Assembly (NCBI RefSeq): GCF_014640975.1
Contig: NZ_BMHO01000001.1
Span: 1,436,166-1,500,165 of the forward strand
Source of the DNA: Microbacterium faecale
Lineage (GTDB): Bacteria > Actinomycetota > Actinomycetes > Actinomycetales > Microbacteriaceae
Direction: 5' to 3'
DNA: 64,000 nucleotides
Shown: one piece after another, positions 36,994 through 44,787 of the stretch
Numbering within the stretch: position 1 is the first letter of the stretch
How the letters are laid out: every line of letters starts with the position of its first letter
Translations under genes and position numbers: made by a program
The notes under the pieces: generated by a model
What the model was told of the DNA's origin: nothing
Database searches by the model: none
What the model saw: the letters and a program-made list of their open reading frames with translations, nothing else

Positions 36994-37404
36994 ATGACGG
37001 TTTCGCTCTCCACCCCGCCCGGGATGTTCCAGCCGGTTCCGTACCATCACGTGTCGGTGGCGACTGGTGGTCGGCACATCAGCGTGGCCGGTCAGATCGC
37101 GCGCGACGAACACGGGAACCGACTCGCGCCGGGGGATCTGGCCGGGCAGTTGGCGCACGCGCTGCGGAACACCGCGCGCGGCCTGGCAGGTGCGGGAGCG
37201 AGCTTCCGCGACGTCGTCCGACTGCGGTTCTACGTGACCGCGTGGCAGCTGGAGAAGTATGGCGAGTTCATGGCGGGCATCGAGTCCGTCGTCGAGGAGC
37301 TCGGCATCCCCCAGCCGCTCCCACCGCTGTCCTGTATCGGCGTCGACTATCTGTTCGAGCCCGATGTTCTCGTCGAGGTCGAGGCCGACGCCATCGTCTC
37401 CTGA
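36994..37404 (+). CDS. RidA (YjgF) family protein
   Basis: A 136-residue RidA-superfamily member. Blocks are HISVAGQIARDEHGN, DLAGQLAHALRNTARGLAGAGASFRDVVRLRFYV as overlapping parts, and PPLSCIGVDYLFEPDVLVEVEADAI at the end. The catalytic Arg of true RidA enamine deaminases (in the RxCxG-type end motif) is not evident: the region reads PLSCIGVDYLF. It is therefore more likely one of the Rid1-7 type subfamilies of uncertain activity. GAAGGA lies 9 nt before ATG 36994. Divergent HxlR control is suggested. Confidence 0.85.
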   Translation: MTVSLSTPPGMFQPVPYHHVSVATGGRHISVAGQIARDEHGNRLAPGDLAGQLAHALRNTARGLAGAGASFRDVVRLRFYVTAWQLEKYGEFMAGIESVVEELGIPQPLPPLSCIGVDYLFEPDVLVEVEADAIVS

Positions 37405-37465
37405 CCCACGGCGGACGGTCCGTCAACCCCCTCGTGGTTCTGTGCCGGATGGTCATCATGGAGAC

Positions 37466-38344
37466 GTGGCCACTTCAGAGATGACGATCGAGGTCGGTGG
37501 ACACGCGGTCCGAGTGACGAGCGCGGACAGGGCGGTCTATCCGGCCACGGGAACGACGAAGGCAGACGTGGTCGCGTACTATCGCGCGATCGCCGACACA
37601 ATGTTGCCGCACGTCCGCGACCGGGCGCTGACGCGCAAGCGCTGGCCCGACGGCGTGGGCGAGGACGGCGATGGCGCAACCTTCTTTCAGAAGGATCTCG
37701 GCGGGGCCGCGCCGGACTGGGTGCGCACGGAGCGGATCCAGCACCGCGACCACGTCAACGCCTACCCTCTCGCGAACGAGGAGGCGACGCTCGTGTGGCT
37801 GGGGCAGATCTCCGCGCTCGAGCTCCACGTGCCGCAGTGGCGCTTCGGGGATGACGGCACGCAACTCGCCCCTGATCGGCTCGTGTTCGATCTCGACCCG
37901 GGGGAGGGGGTGACGCTCGAGCAGTGCGCACAGATCGCGTTCCGGATCCGCCGTGCACTGCGTGCCGAGGGGCTGGACCCGGTGCCCGCGACGAGTGGCG
38001 GGAAGGGGATCCACGTCTACGCGCCGCTCGACGGCTCACGCACGTCCGACGAGGCGTCCGCGCTGGCGAAAGAGCTCGCGCGCCGGCTCGAGACCGACCG
38101 TCCTGACGAGGTTACGAGCGCCATGAAGCGCTCCGAACGCGGCGGCCGGGTCTTCATCGACTGGAGCCAGAACAATGCCTCGAAGACCACGGTCGCCCCG
38201 TACTCGCTGCGCGGCAGGAGGCGCCCCACGGTGGCGGCGCCACGCACGTGGCACGAGTTGGCCTCTCCGCACCTTCGCCAGCTCGAGTACCCCGAGGTGC
38301 TGAGACGCGTGGCCAACCGCGGCGACCCGCTCGCGGCGGCATAG
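37466..38344 (+). CDS. LigD-type polymerase/primase domain protein, stand-alone
   Basis: Stand-alone PolDom (292 aa), the archaeo-eukaryotic primase-like domain that in LigD fills gaps during non-homologous end joining. Catalytic acidic residues are in LVFDLDPGEGV (DxD), the phosphate-binding block in PATSGGKGIHVYAPLDG and the end in RVFIDWSQNNASKTTVAPYS. There is no ligase or nuclease domain attached and no Ku gene in the window. GTG 37466 gives VATSEMTIEVGG; ATG 37481 is an alternative. It lies 61 nt after ridA, on the same strand, and is followed by an inverted-repeat element. Confidence 0.88.
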   Translation: MATSEMTIEVGGHAVRVTSADRAVYPATGTTKADVVAYYRAIADTMLPHVRDRALTRKRWPDGVGEDGDGATFFQKDLGGAAPDWVRTERIQHRDHVNAYPLANEEATLVWLGQISALELHVPQWRFGDDGTQLAPDRLVFDLDPGEGVTLEQCAQIAFRIRRALRAEGLDPVPATSGGKGIHVYAPLDGSRTSDEASALAKELARRLETDRPDEVTSAMKRSERGGRVFIDWSQNNASKTTVAPYSLRGRRRPTVAAPRTWHELASPHLRQLEYPEVLRRVANRGDPLAAA

Positions 38345-38359
38345 TCGTGCGCCGCCGCC

Positions 38360-38440
38360 GCTGAGCATCTCGAAATTTGCGGGCAGGCCGCGAGATCGCC
38401 CGAAATAGTGCGACGGTTGGCGAATTCCGAGATGCTCAGC
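38360..38440. repeat. 81-bp element bounded by long inverted repeats
   Basis: GCTGAGCATCTCG at 38360-38372 is exactly complementary to 38428-38440, and the similarity continues inward (AATT and GC matching) to about 20 bp per arm with two mismatches. The enclosed sequence contains a second dyad, GGGC/GCCC. It fills the gap between the convergent LigD-type and ThuA-like genes and could be a bidirectional terminator or a small palindromic repeat element. Confidence 0.6.
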
Positions 38441-38457
38441 GAATCACCGACGCGAGG

Positions 38458-39165
38458 CTACGCGACGGGCTCGCGGCGCGCCCAGAGCAGCCCGCGTTCG
38501 ATGATCGTCCGGACGCTCTCGTTTCGCAGCACATCGAGGTCGTGGCCGGGCGTCGCGACGAACACGCGGCCCTCGCCCCACGCGCGGGTCCAGACAGCCG
38601 GCGTCGTGACCGGCCGAGACCAGGGGTGGTACGGCTGGACGGGATGCGTCGTCGTGGCGAGCACGTCGTTGAGGGTGTCGGTGAGCACCCAGTACTGCTC
38701 CGTCACGAGACCGAAGTCGTCGATCCCCGACGTGATCTCGTGCGCGCGCCCGAGCTCGGTGATCTCGATCTGGTGCGGAATGTAGTTATCGGACGGGTCG
38801 TCCTTCAGTTCGTCGGGGTGCTTCGACGGGTGCGTCGCGAACTGGCCGCCGATGAGCTGGAGATACTCGGCGTCCGCACGGTAGGAGTCGGCGATTCCCC
38901 CGTGCCAGCCCGCGAGGCCGGTGCCGTTCGCGACGGCCGCTCGCAGGCCCTGCGACGCCTCGCGCGAGATCTCGGACATCGTCACGCACTGCAGGATCAG
39001 GTCCGTGCGGGCCATCACGTCGGAATCGGCGTAGATCTCGTTCGACGACTCGACTCGGACCGCGAAGCCGTTCGCTTCGAGGAATGGAATGAACAGGTCT
39101 GTGGCCTCGACGGGGAAATGCCCGTCCCATCCGCCTCGGACGACGAGCGCCTCACGTGTCTGCAT
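38458..39165 (-). CDS. ThuA-like domain protein
   Basis: ThuA-like (PF06283, class I amidotransferase-like fold) protein of 235 residues. Blocks are VVRGGWDGHFP near the N-terminus, QCVTMSEISREASQGLRAAVANG, GLAGWHGGIADSY and THPVQPYHPWSRPV. The fold is shared with proteins of trehalose and sugar utilisation clusters; the exact reaction is unknown and no nearby sugar genes explain it. The ATG is at 39165. The MFS gene begins 74 nt away on the other strand, so the two share a divergent promoter region. Confidence 0.85.
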   Translation of the reverse strand: MQTREALVVRGGWDGHFPVEATDLFIPFLEANGFAVRVESSNEIYADSDVMARTDLILQCVTMSEISREASQGLRAAVANGTGLAGWHGGIADSYRADAEYLQLIGGQFATHPSKHPDELKDDPSDNYIPHQIEITELGRAHEITSGIDDFGLVTEQYWVLTDTLNDVLATTTHPVQPYHPWSRPVTTPAVWTRAWGEGRVFVATPGHDLDVLRNESVRTIIERGLLWARREPVA

Positions 39166-39239
39166 GCCCGCTCCCTTCGCGCATATTTGGTGTCGATCGC
39201 AACAAGGCTACCGGGTGCGGGATGAGGGAGAATCGACAC

Positions 39240-40460
39240 ATGGTCGAGGATGTCGGGTCACGCGGATCCGTCTGGCGAGTTCCGGGCATGCCGGCTCTGC
39301 TCGCGACCTCGGCGCTCGGTTTCGCCGGATATGCGCTGCTGCTTCCGACCGCGCCGCTCTGGGCGCGCAGCGGCGGCGCGGATGAGGGCGGTGCCGGCCT
39401 CGTCAACGCGGTGCTGATGCTCGCGACGGTGCTGGTGCAGACGACCGTCCCCTGGGCGCTCCGTACGCTGGGGTGGCGCGTGACGCTGGTGGTGGGGATG
39501 GTGCTGCTGGGCGCGCCGTCGCTGCTGTTCGCGCTCACCGATGAGCTCTGGGGGATCCTGGCGCTCTCGGCCGTTCGCGGTGCGGGGTTCGCGGTGCTCA
39601 CGGTCTGCGGATCCAGTGCGGTCGCGCACCTCGTCGAGGCGTCGCACCGCGGACGGGGCATCGGCGTGTACGGTCTGTCGATCGCGGTGCCGCAGTTCCT
39701 GCTCACTCCGACCTCCGCGTGGATCGCCGAGTCGATCGACTTCCGCATCGTGTTCGTGCTCGGGTGTCTGCCCGTGGCCGCCGCGCCCTTCGCTGCTGCG
39801 CTCGGGGCTCGCATCGACAAGGCCGGAGAGACGCCGGAGGATGAGCACCGGCCCGCTCGGGCGGTCAGCCGCGGGCGGGTGCTGCTCGCATTGGGTGTGC
39901 CCGCTCTCGTGCTGTTGGCGATCACGACGCCGGGCGGTGCGATCATCTCGTTCGCGCCGCAGTTCGGCTACGGTGCGCTGACGGTCGTGATCGGACTGTT
40001 CGCCTTCACGGGCGTGACGGCGTTCTCGCGTTGGCTCGCCGGCGGTCTGGCCGATCAGTTCGGGCCACACCGGTTCATCTCGCCCCTCCTCGCGGTCGGC
40101 GCGGTGGGGCTGGGCCTCGCGGCATGGGCAGTGACCGTTCCGGAGCGCAGTCCCGTCGCCCTCGTCGCGGGGATGATGCTCGTTGGCCTCGCATACGGGG
40201 CGCTGCAGAACCTCACCCTCGTCGTGTCGTTCGCCGCAGTGCCCAGCCGGTTGCGCAACGTCGCGAGCACGACCTGGAACATCGGATTCGACACCGGCAC
40301 GGGCCTCGGCTCGCTCGTCGTCGGCTTCATCGCCGCGGGCGCGAGCTTCACCGCGGGGCTCGCTGTGACCGCGGGGCTCTGCGTCGTCATCGGCCTGCTG
40401 CACCTGATCCACTTGGCGCGCCTCCGCCGGCACGCGCTGGACGAGCCCCCCGCATTCTGA
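39240..40460 (+). CDS. MFS transporter
   Basis: Major facilitator superfamily permease, 406 residues and 12 predicted helices. The segment GWRVTLVVGMVLLGAPSLLF and the loop RGRGIGVYGLSIAVPQFLLTPTSAWIAE fit drug or metabolite exporters of the YfcJ/YhhS kind. The C-terminal half has GGLADQFGPHRFISPLLAVG, equivalent to motif A. ATG 39240 has GGGAGA 9 nt upstream; longer open starts lack one. Substrate is unknown. It may form a divergent pair with the ThuA-like gene. Confidence 0.85.
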   Translation: MVEDVGSRGSVWRVPGMPALLATSALGFAGYALLLPTAPLWARSGGADEGGAGLVNAVLMLATVLVQTTVPWALRTLGWRVTLVVGMVLLGAPSLLFALTDELWGILALSAVRGAGFAVLTVCGSSAVAHLVEASHRGRGIGVYGLSIAVPQFLLTPTSAWIAESIDFRIVFVLGCLPVAAAPFAAALGARIDKAGETPEDEHRPARAVSRGRVLLALGVPALVLLAITTPGGAIISFAPQFGYGALTVVIGLFAFTGVTAFSRWLAGGLADQFGPHRFISPLLAVGAVGLGLAAWAVTVPERSPVALVAGMMLVGLAYGALQNLTLVVSFAAVPSRLRNVASTTWNIGFDTGTGLGSLVVGFIAAGASFTAGLAVTAGLCVVIGLLHLIHLARLRRHALDEPPAF

Positions 40461-40474
40461 CAGCGCCTCGGGCG

Positions 40475-40816
40475 TCAGCGCGTACGTTCAGCGACGGCCC
40501 GGAGGTGGGTGGGGGTCGGGGTCACGACCGCATGCGGTGCGTCGGGGTGCTTCTCGGCCCACGCCTTGACGTAGGGGCAGACGGGCACGATCGCTCGGCC
40601 CTCGGCCGCCGCAGCGGCGACCGTCTCGCGCACCAGGCGGGAGGCGAGGCCCTGGCCGCCGTATTCCTCGTCGACGCGGGTGTGGAACAGCACGCGATCG
40701 CCGTCGACGTCGACGTACTCCTCCTCGCCGATCTCCGCGTCGCCCGATTGGCGGTCGAGGAGCACGTACCGGCTCTGATCTGCGCGGTGTTCGATTGCGT
40801 AGCGTTCATCGGACAT
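40475..40816 (-). CDS. GNAT-family N-acetyltransferase (YjdJ-like)
   Basis: Short (113 aa) acetyltransferase of the YjdJ/GCN5-related type. The acetyl-CoA-binding loop is in EEYGGQGLASRLVRETVA (Q/R-x-x-G-x-G/A), and the following PVCPYVKAWAEKHPD block is diagnostic of the family. YVDVDGDRVLFHTRVDE forms the central strand pair. It converges on the MFS gene with 14 nt between stops and lies 9 nt upstream of the pirin stop... on the same strand as pirin, whose gene ends 9 nt before this start, so they are probably co-transcribed. Confidence 0.88.
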   Translation of the reverse strand: MSDERYAIEHRADQSRYVLLDRQSGDAEIGEEEYVDVDGDRVLFHTRVDEEYGGQGLASRLVRETVAAAAAEGRAIVPVCPYVKAWAEKHPDAPHAVVTPTPTHLRAVAERTR

Positions 40817-40825
40817 GTCGTCTCC

Positions 40826-41812
40826 TTACTCGCGCGGGCGCAGCCGCACGTTCGGCAGGGCGGGAGCGGGAAGCGGGTCGGGCTCGCCGTCCGGAAACTG
40901 ACCGAAGAGCGGATCCGGCTCAGCGCCCGCGGGTTCGAAGCCGAGCTCGGCCTGGTAGCGCTGGCGGAACGCAGCGACCTCGTCGTGCGAGCGGCCCACG
41001 AAGTTCCACCACATCACGATCTGCTCTCCGAGGGGCACCCCGCCCAGCAGGATGACGCGCGCGTCGCGCGGTGCAGAGATCGTCAGCGTGTCGCTGCCGA
41101 GCGGCGCATACCCGAGGGCGCGGTGCGGAATCGTCGTGCCGTTGACCACGACGTCGCCGGTCTCGGCGAGTGCCGCGAGTTCGAAATCGCGCCGGACGTC
41201 GAGCGTCACTTCCGTGCCGGCCGCGAGCGTGAGCTCCGCGCCCAGCAGGTCGGGTGTTCTCGTATCCACCGGGGAGGCGGATCCGGCGAGCGCGCCGAGG
41301 AACACGCGCACGCTGACGCCGGGGGCGGGCGCGACCGGGGCGGGGACGTAGTGCGCGAAGTGGTTCTCTGAGAAGCGCGTCGACTCGGGCATGGCGTACC
41401 AGAGCTGTACGCCGTGCAGCGTGGTCGTCTCGGGCGTCGAGATCTCCTGGTGCGTAATGCCGCGTCCAGCGATCATGAGATTCAACTCGCCGGGCCGCAC
41501 GCGCGCTGCGTTGCCGCCCGAGTCGAGGTGATCGATCTCGCCGCTGAAGACCCACGACACTGTCGCGAGCCCGGTGTGCGGGTGTCGCGGCACGCGCATG
41601 CCGCCCGTGAGCGAGACGTCGTCGGGCCCGTAGTGGTCGAGGAAGCACCAGGATCCGACGAGCGAGCGCTTGCGTTGCGGGAGCGTGCGCGAGACCGGCA
41701 TCGCGCGGGGCCCGCCGAGCGGCACCGATCGCGGCAGCAGCACCTCGACGTCGATGCATGGCTCGCCCGCCTCGAGCAGGGCGAGGTCGGGGGACCGCTC
41801 AAGGTTGCTCAT
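40826..41812 (-). CDS. Pirin family protein
   Basis: Cupin-superfamily pirin, 328 residues. The metal ligands appear in RVPRHPHTGLATVSWVFSGE (the HPH block) and in ITHQEISTPE with LHGVQLWYAMPE. A second cupin-like half ends with GGVPLGEQIVMWWNFVGRSH, the pirin C-terminal signature. Some pirins act as quercetinases, others as regulators; no specific role can be given. ATG 41812 is chosen over the longer frame because GAGGG lies just upstream and the extra residues are not conserved. It is divergent from the PadR gene. Confidence 0.88.
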   Translation of the reverse strand: MSNLERSPDLALLEAGEPCIDVEVLLPRSVPLGGPRAMPVSRTLPQRKRSLVGSWCFLDHYGPDDVSLTGGMRVPRHPHTGLATVSWVFSGEIDHLDSGGNAARVRPGELNLMIAGRGITHQEISTPETTTLHGVQLWYAMPESTRFSENHFAHYVPAPVAPAPGVSVRVFLGALAGSASPVDTRTPDLLGAELTLAAGTEVTLDVRRDFELAALAETGDVVVNGTTIPHRALGYAPLGSDTLTISAPRDARVILLGGVPLGEQIVMWWNFVGRSHDEVAAFRQRYQAELGFEPAGAEPDPLFGQFPDGEPDPLPAPALPNVRLRPRE

Positions 41813-41874
41813 GCCCTCAGCGTACGGATTTCCGGGGTCGACGCCACCCAAACGGCACGCACGTCATCGCGTGA

Positions 41875-41904
41875 TTGACAATAGTGTGTGACGCACAGTA
41901 TTGT
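41875..41904 (+). promoter_or_regulatory. PadR promoter with overlapping operator
   Basis: TTGACA (41875-41880), 18 nt, then TATTGT (41899-41904) form a near-consensus promoter ending about 7 nt before ATG 41912, implying a leaderless mRNA. A 25-bp dyad, CAATAGTGTG-TGACG-CACAGTATTG (41879-41903, 9 of 10 pairs), fills the spacer and fits autorepression by PadR. Confidence 0.65.
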
Positions 41905-41911
41905 GGTGGAC

Positions 41912-42244
41912 ATGAGCGATGGATCCGATCTGCACCTGCAGGAGCTGCGCCGCGGCACCGTGGTGCTCGCGTGCGTCACCCTGCTGCGGCGCCCGGGGTA
42001 CGGCTACGGGCTGCTCGAGCAGCTCGCCGATCGCGGGTTCGCGACCGACGCCAACACGCTGTACCCGCTGCTGCGGCGCCTCGAGAAGCAGGGGTTCCTG
42101 CGGAGCGAATGGGATACCGCCGAATCGCGGCCGCGCAAGTTCTACCGCACCTCCGATGAGGGGATGCGGCTCGCCGAAGACATGACCAGGGAATGGCGCG
42201 CGCTCAGTCGCGCGATCGGGTCACTCGACCAGGAAGGGACGTGA
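41912..42244 (+). CDS. PadR-family transcription regulator
   Basis: Small winged-helix repressor (110 aa). The core is RRGTVVLACVTLLRRPGYGYGLLEQL, then TDANTLYPLLRRLEKQGFLRSEWD and RKFYRTSDEGMRLAEDM, all typical of PadR. GTG 41888 would also start the frame, but it sits inside a strong operator dyad and before the predicted transcription start, so ATG 41912 (leaderless) is preferred. The following membrane gene starts a few nt after or overlapping the stop codon, a common PadR/HAAS pairing in which the regulator controls the membrane protein. Confidence 0.88.
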   Translation: MSDGSDLHLQELRRGTVVLACVTLLRRPGYGYGLLEQLADRGFATDANTLYPLLRRLEKQGFLRSEWDTAESRPRKFYRTSDEGMRLAEDMTREWRALSRAIGSLDQEGT

Positions 42245-42249
42245 GCACG

Positions 42250-43194
42250 ATGACCGCCACGCTGACCGAACGCTATATCGAGGCGACGGTGCGTCGTCTG
42301 CCCGCGACCGCGCAGGACGACGTACGTCGCGAGCTCGAGGCCTCCATCGCGGACGCCGTCGAGGCTCGCATCGAGCAGGGTGAGTCGCCCGCCGAGGCGG
42401 AACACGCCGCGCTCACCGAGCTGGGCGATCCCGCCGTGCTGGCGAGCGGTTTCGCCGACCGGCCGCTGCACCTGATCGGTCCGCGTTTCTACCTCTCGTG
42501 GATGCGGCTGATGAAGATCCTGCTGTGGACGCTTCCGCCCCTGGCCGCGGTGGGTGGCGCGATCGGGCACGCGGTCACCGGCGCCGGGTTCGGCACCGTC
42601 TTCGCCGAGGCGATCGTCCTCGCGATCAGCGTCGCCGTGCACACCGCATTCTGGACGACGCTCATCTTCGCGGTGATCGAACGCACCGGAGCGGAACTCC
42701 CGTCGATGTGGACCGTCGATCAGCTTCCCGAGGTGCCGGAGAAGGAGGGCGGGTGGACCGACGCGATCGCGTCGCTCGTCTTCCTCGCGCTCGCCGCCGG
42801 CGCGTTCGTATGGGATGCGCTCCGCGGATTCGTCTGGACGGGCGAGGCGTGGATCCCGGCGCTCAGTGCTGAGCTCTGGCCATGGTGGATGGCGGCCCTG
42901 TTCGTCATCATGGCCGCCGAGGCCGTGTTCGTCGTCATCCGTGCGAAGCGTCGCCGCTGGACGACGGCCCTGGTCATGTGGCGAATCGTGCTCGCCACGC
43001 TCGTCGTGAGTTGGTCGGCGACGGTCCTCGGCCGGGGGATCGTGCTGAACACGGATGTCGTCCAGCTGCTCGCCGAGCGCGGCGTCGGATCCGACGTTCT
43101 GGGGATCCTCGCGATCCTCCTCGCCGCGGCGATTTTCGCCGGAGCCGTCTGGTCGGTGGTCGTCGCCGCGGCTGGCACCCGACGCGACCGCTGA
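42250..43194 (+). CDS. HAAS-domain membrane protein
   Basis: A 314-residue protein. The N-terminal HAAS domain (YIEATVRRLPATAQDDVRREL, then ALTELGDPAVLASGFADRP) is a small helical domain found in proteins co-encoded with PadR regulators; it is followed by about seven membrane helices. AGGAAGG sits 10-12 nt before ATG 42250; GTG 42241, overlapping the PadR stop by 4 nt, is the alternative. Function is unknown; related proteins are thought to link PadR control with envelope processes. Co-transcription with padR is very likely. Confidence 0.82.
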   Translation: MTATLTERYIEATVRRLPATAQDDVRRELEASIADAVEARIEQGESPAEAEHAALTELGDPAVLASGFADRPLHLIGPRFYLSWMRLMKILLWTLPPLAAVGGAIGHAVTGAGFGTVFAEAIVLAISVAVHTAFWTTLIFAVIERTGAELPSMWTVDQLPEVPEKEGGWTDAIASLVFLALAAGAFVWDALRGFVWTGEAWIPALSAELWPWWMAALFVIMAAEAVFVVIRAKRRRWTTALVMWRIVLATLVVSWSATVLGRGIVLNTDVVQLLAERGVGSDVLGILAILLAAAIFAGAVWSVVVAAAGTRRDR

Positions 43195-43214
43195 CGGGCG
43201 TACCCTGGTACGCG

Positions 43215-43844
43215 ATGTCCCACGAGTTCTCCAAGCCGGTGTTCCGGCCGTCCGGCACCTTCGATCGGCTCTTCAGTTCTGAGGATCCGGCGGAGGTGTC
43301 GCGCGCGGCGCACTCGACCGCGACGACGCTCCTCGCGCGCGTGCGCGACGAGGAGGATCCCGCGGTCGTCGAGCGGCTGATCTCGTTCACGGATTCGCAC
43401 GGCATCGACGACATCGCGCAGCTCTGGGCGCGCTCGCCCGCGAAGTCGCTGCCCGGATCCCTATGGCGGCTGTATCTCGTGCAGCTGAGCATCCACGACG
43501 ACCCGAGGACGGCCTCGCTCCTGTACGAGCGCGGCCACCGCGAGCTGCGCACGACGGATCCGCTGGTCGCGGGGGCACGAACGCCGGTGGCACCGGACGA
43601 GCTGGTCGCGCTCATCGACACGATCCTGCGCGGCGCGTTCACGGGCGACTTCGCGCTCGCCCTCGACCGGGCGGCCGCGTTCTGCCGGGTACAGGCCTCC
43701 GGCGCGACCCACCTCGCCGATGACTACGAGACCACGGAACCGGATCGCGCGACAGCCTTTACGACGCGGGCCCTGCGCCTGTCGTCGTTCGCCGACGATC
43801 TCGCCGTCGCCGCCCGCATGTGGCGGCGCGACGAATTGATCTAG
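43215..43844 (+). CDS. Conserved actinobacterial protein of unknown function
   Basis: A soluble, largely helical 209-residue protein with no signal or membrane segment. Recognisable stretches are MSHEFSKPVFRPSGTFDRLF, LLARVRDEEDPAVVERLISF, SHGIDDIAQLWARSPAKSLPG and the Cys-containing ALDRAAAFCRVQASG. Similar proteins are widespread in Microbacteriaceae (a resemblance from memory) and are sometimes mislabelled as RNA polymerase subunits; nothing here supports that. It begins 20 nt after the HAAS-domain gene and ends at a strong terminator, so it is the third gene of the padR unit. Confidence 0.75.
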   Translation: MSHEFSKPVFRPSGTFDRLFSSEDPAEVSRAAHSTATTLLARVRDEEDPAVVERLISFTDSHGIDDIAQLWARSPAKSLPGSLWRLYLVQLSIHDDPRTASLLYERGHRELRTTDPLVAGARTPVAPDELVALIDTILRGAFTGDFALALDRAAAFCRVQASGATHLADDYETTEPDRATAFTTRALRLSSFADDLAVAARMWRRDELI

Positions 43845-43853
43845 ACATCGCAG

Positions 43854-43886
43854 AGCCCCGCCGCCCCTGAGGGGATCGGCGGGGCT
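43854..43886 (+). terminator. Hairpin between convergent genes
   Basis: AGCCCCGCCG (43854-43863) pairs perfectly with CGGCGGGGCT (43877-43886) around a 13-nt loop, 9 nt after the stop of the preceding gene and 8 nt from the end of the convergent VOC gene. It can serve both directions. Confidence 0.8.
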
Positions 43887-43893
43887 GGAGCGG

Positions 43894-44787
43894 TCACGCC
43901 GCCGTGGATAGGCGAACGAGGTTCGCCCACGGATCCTCGAACGAGACGGTCGCGCCGTCATCGCGGATCGCGACGCCGTGGTGACGTAGGCGCTCGGTCG
44001 TGGCGCCGATGTCATCGGGCGTCGGGAGGGCGATGTCGACCGTGCCCAGACCGAGGGTCCGGCCGCGTCGGCCGGCACCCGCGCTGTTCCAGACGTTCAT
44101 CGCCATGTGGTGGTGGTAACCGCCGGCGCTGACGAACAGGGCGCCGTTCCAGTCGAGCGTCGTCTCGAAGCCGAGCTGATTCACATAGAACCGGCGCGCG
44201 GTCTCGACGTCGCCGACGCTGAGGTGCACGTGGCCGACGCTTGCGCCGCCGACGATCGGATCCGCCGCGCCCGCTTCGGTCAGGTGCTCGCTCAGGTATC
44301 CCTGTGGGTCGAGCCGGATCACGTCCATCTCGACCTGCCCGTGCGTCCAACTCCACGCCGTGCGGTCGCGGTCCCAGTAGAGTTCGACGCCGTTGCCCTC
44401 GGGGTCGGTGAAATAGAACGCCTTGCTGACGAGGTGGTCGGCGCTGCCGGTGAACGTCCCCGGCGCGTGGCGCGCGACCGACGCGACGGCGGCGGCCAGT
44501 GCCGGCTCGGATTCGAACAGGATGGCCGTGTGGAACAGGCCGGCGTCGCGCGGTGACGCGTGCCGCAGCTCCGGCGCATGCTCGAGGACGACCACGGGGG
44601 TCGTCCCGCGGCCGAGTACCGCGGTGGGGCCGACGGCGGTGAGAACGCGGAGCGGGACACCCTCGGTGTAGTACCGGATCATCCCGTCGAGGTCCGCCAC
44701 GCGGAGCGTGACGGGGCCCATCGCGGTGTCGGCCGCGAGCAGGTCGCGCGCGGGCCGCACGTCAGCTGACGACAGCGAATCCGGCAT
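43894..44787 (-). CDS. VOC-family protein (CatE/glyoxalase-like)
   Basis: Two-module vicinal-oxygen-chelate protein, 297 residues, like CatE catechol 2,3-dioxygenases. The modules start at about residues 24 (GPVTLRVADLDGMIRYYTEG) and 183 (SVGHVHLSVGDVETARRFYVNQLGFE). Metal-type ligands occur in LFHTAILF, FYFTDPEGNGVELYWDRD and HVHLSVGD with YHHHMAMNVW. Ring-cleavage or glyoxalase-type activity is possible; the substrate is unknown. Its start overlaps the end of the upstream F420/NADP-type reductase gene by 26 nt, so they form one operon under the MarR-type operators. Confidence 0.85.
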   Translation of the reverse strand: MPDSLSSADVRPARDLLAADTAMGPVTLRVADLDGMIRYYTEGVPLRVLTAVGPTAVLGRGTTPVVVLEHAPELRHASPRDAGLFHTAILFESEPALAAAVASVARHAPGTFTGSADHLVSKAFYFTDPEGNGVELYWDRDRTAWSWTHGQVEMDVIRLDPQGYLSEHLTEAGAADPIVGGASVGHVHLSVGDVETARRFYVNQLGFETTLDWNGALFVSAGGYHHHMAMNVWNSAGAGRRGRTLGLGTVDIALPTPDDIGATTERLRHHGVAIRDDGATVSFEDPWANLVRLSTAA

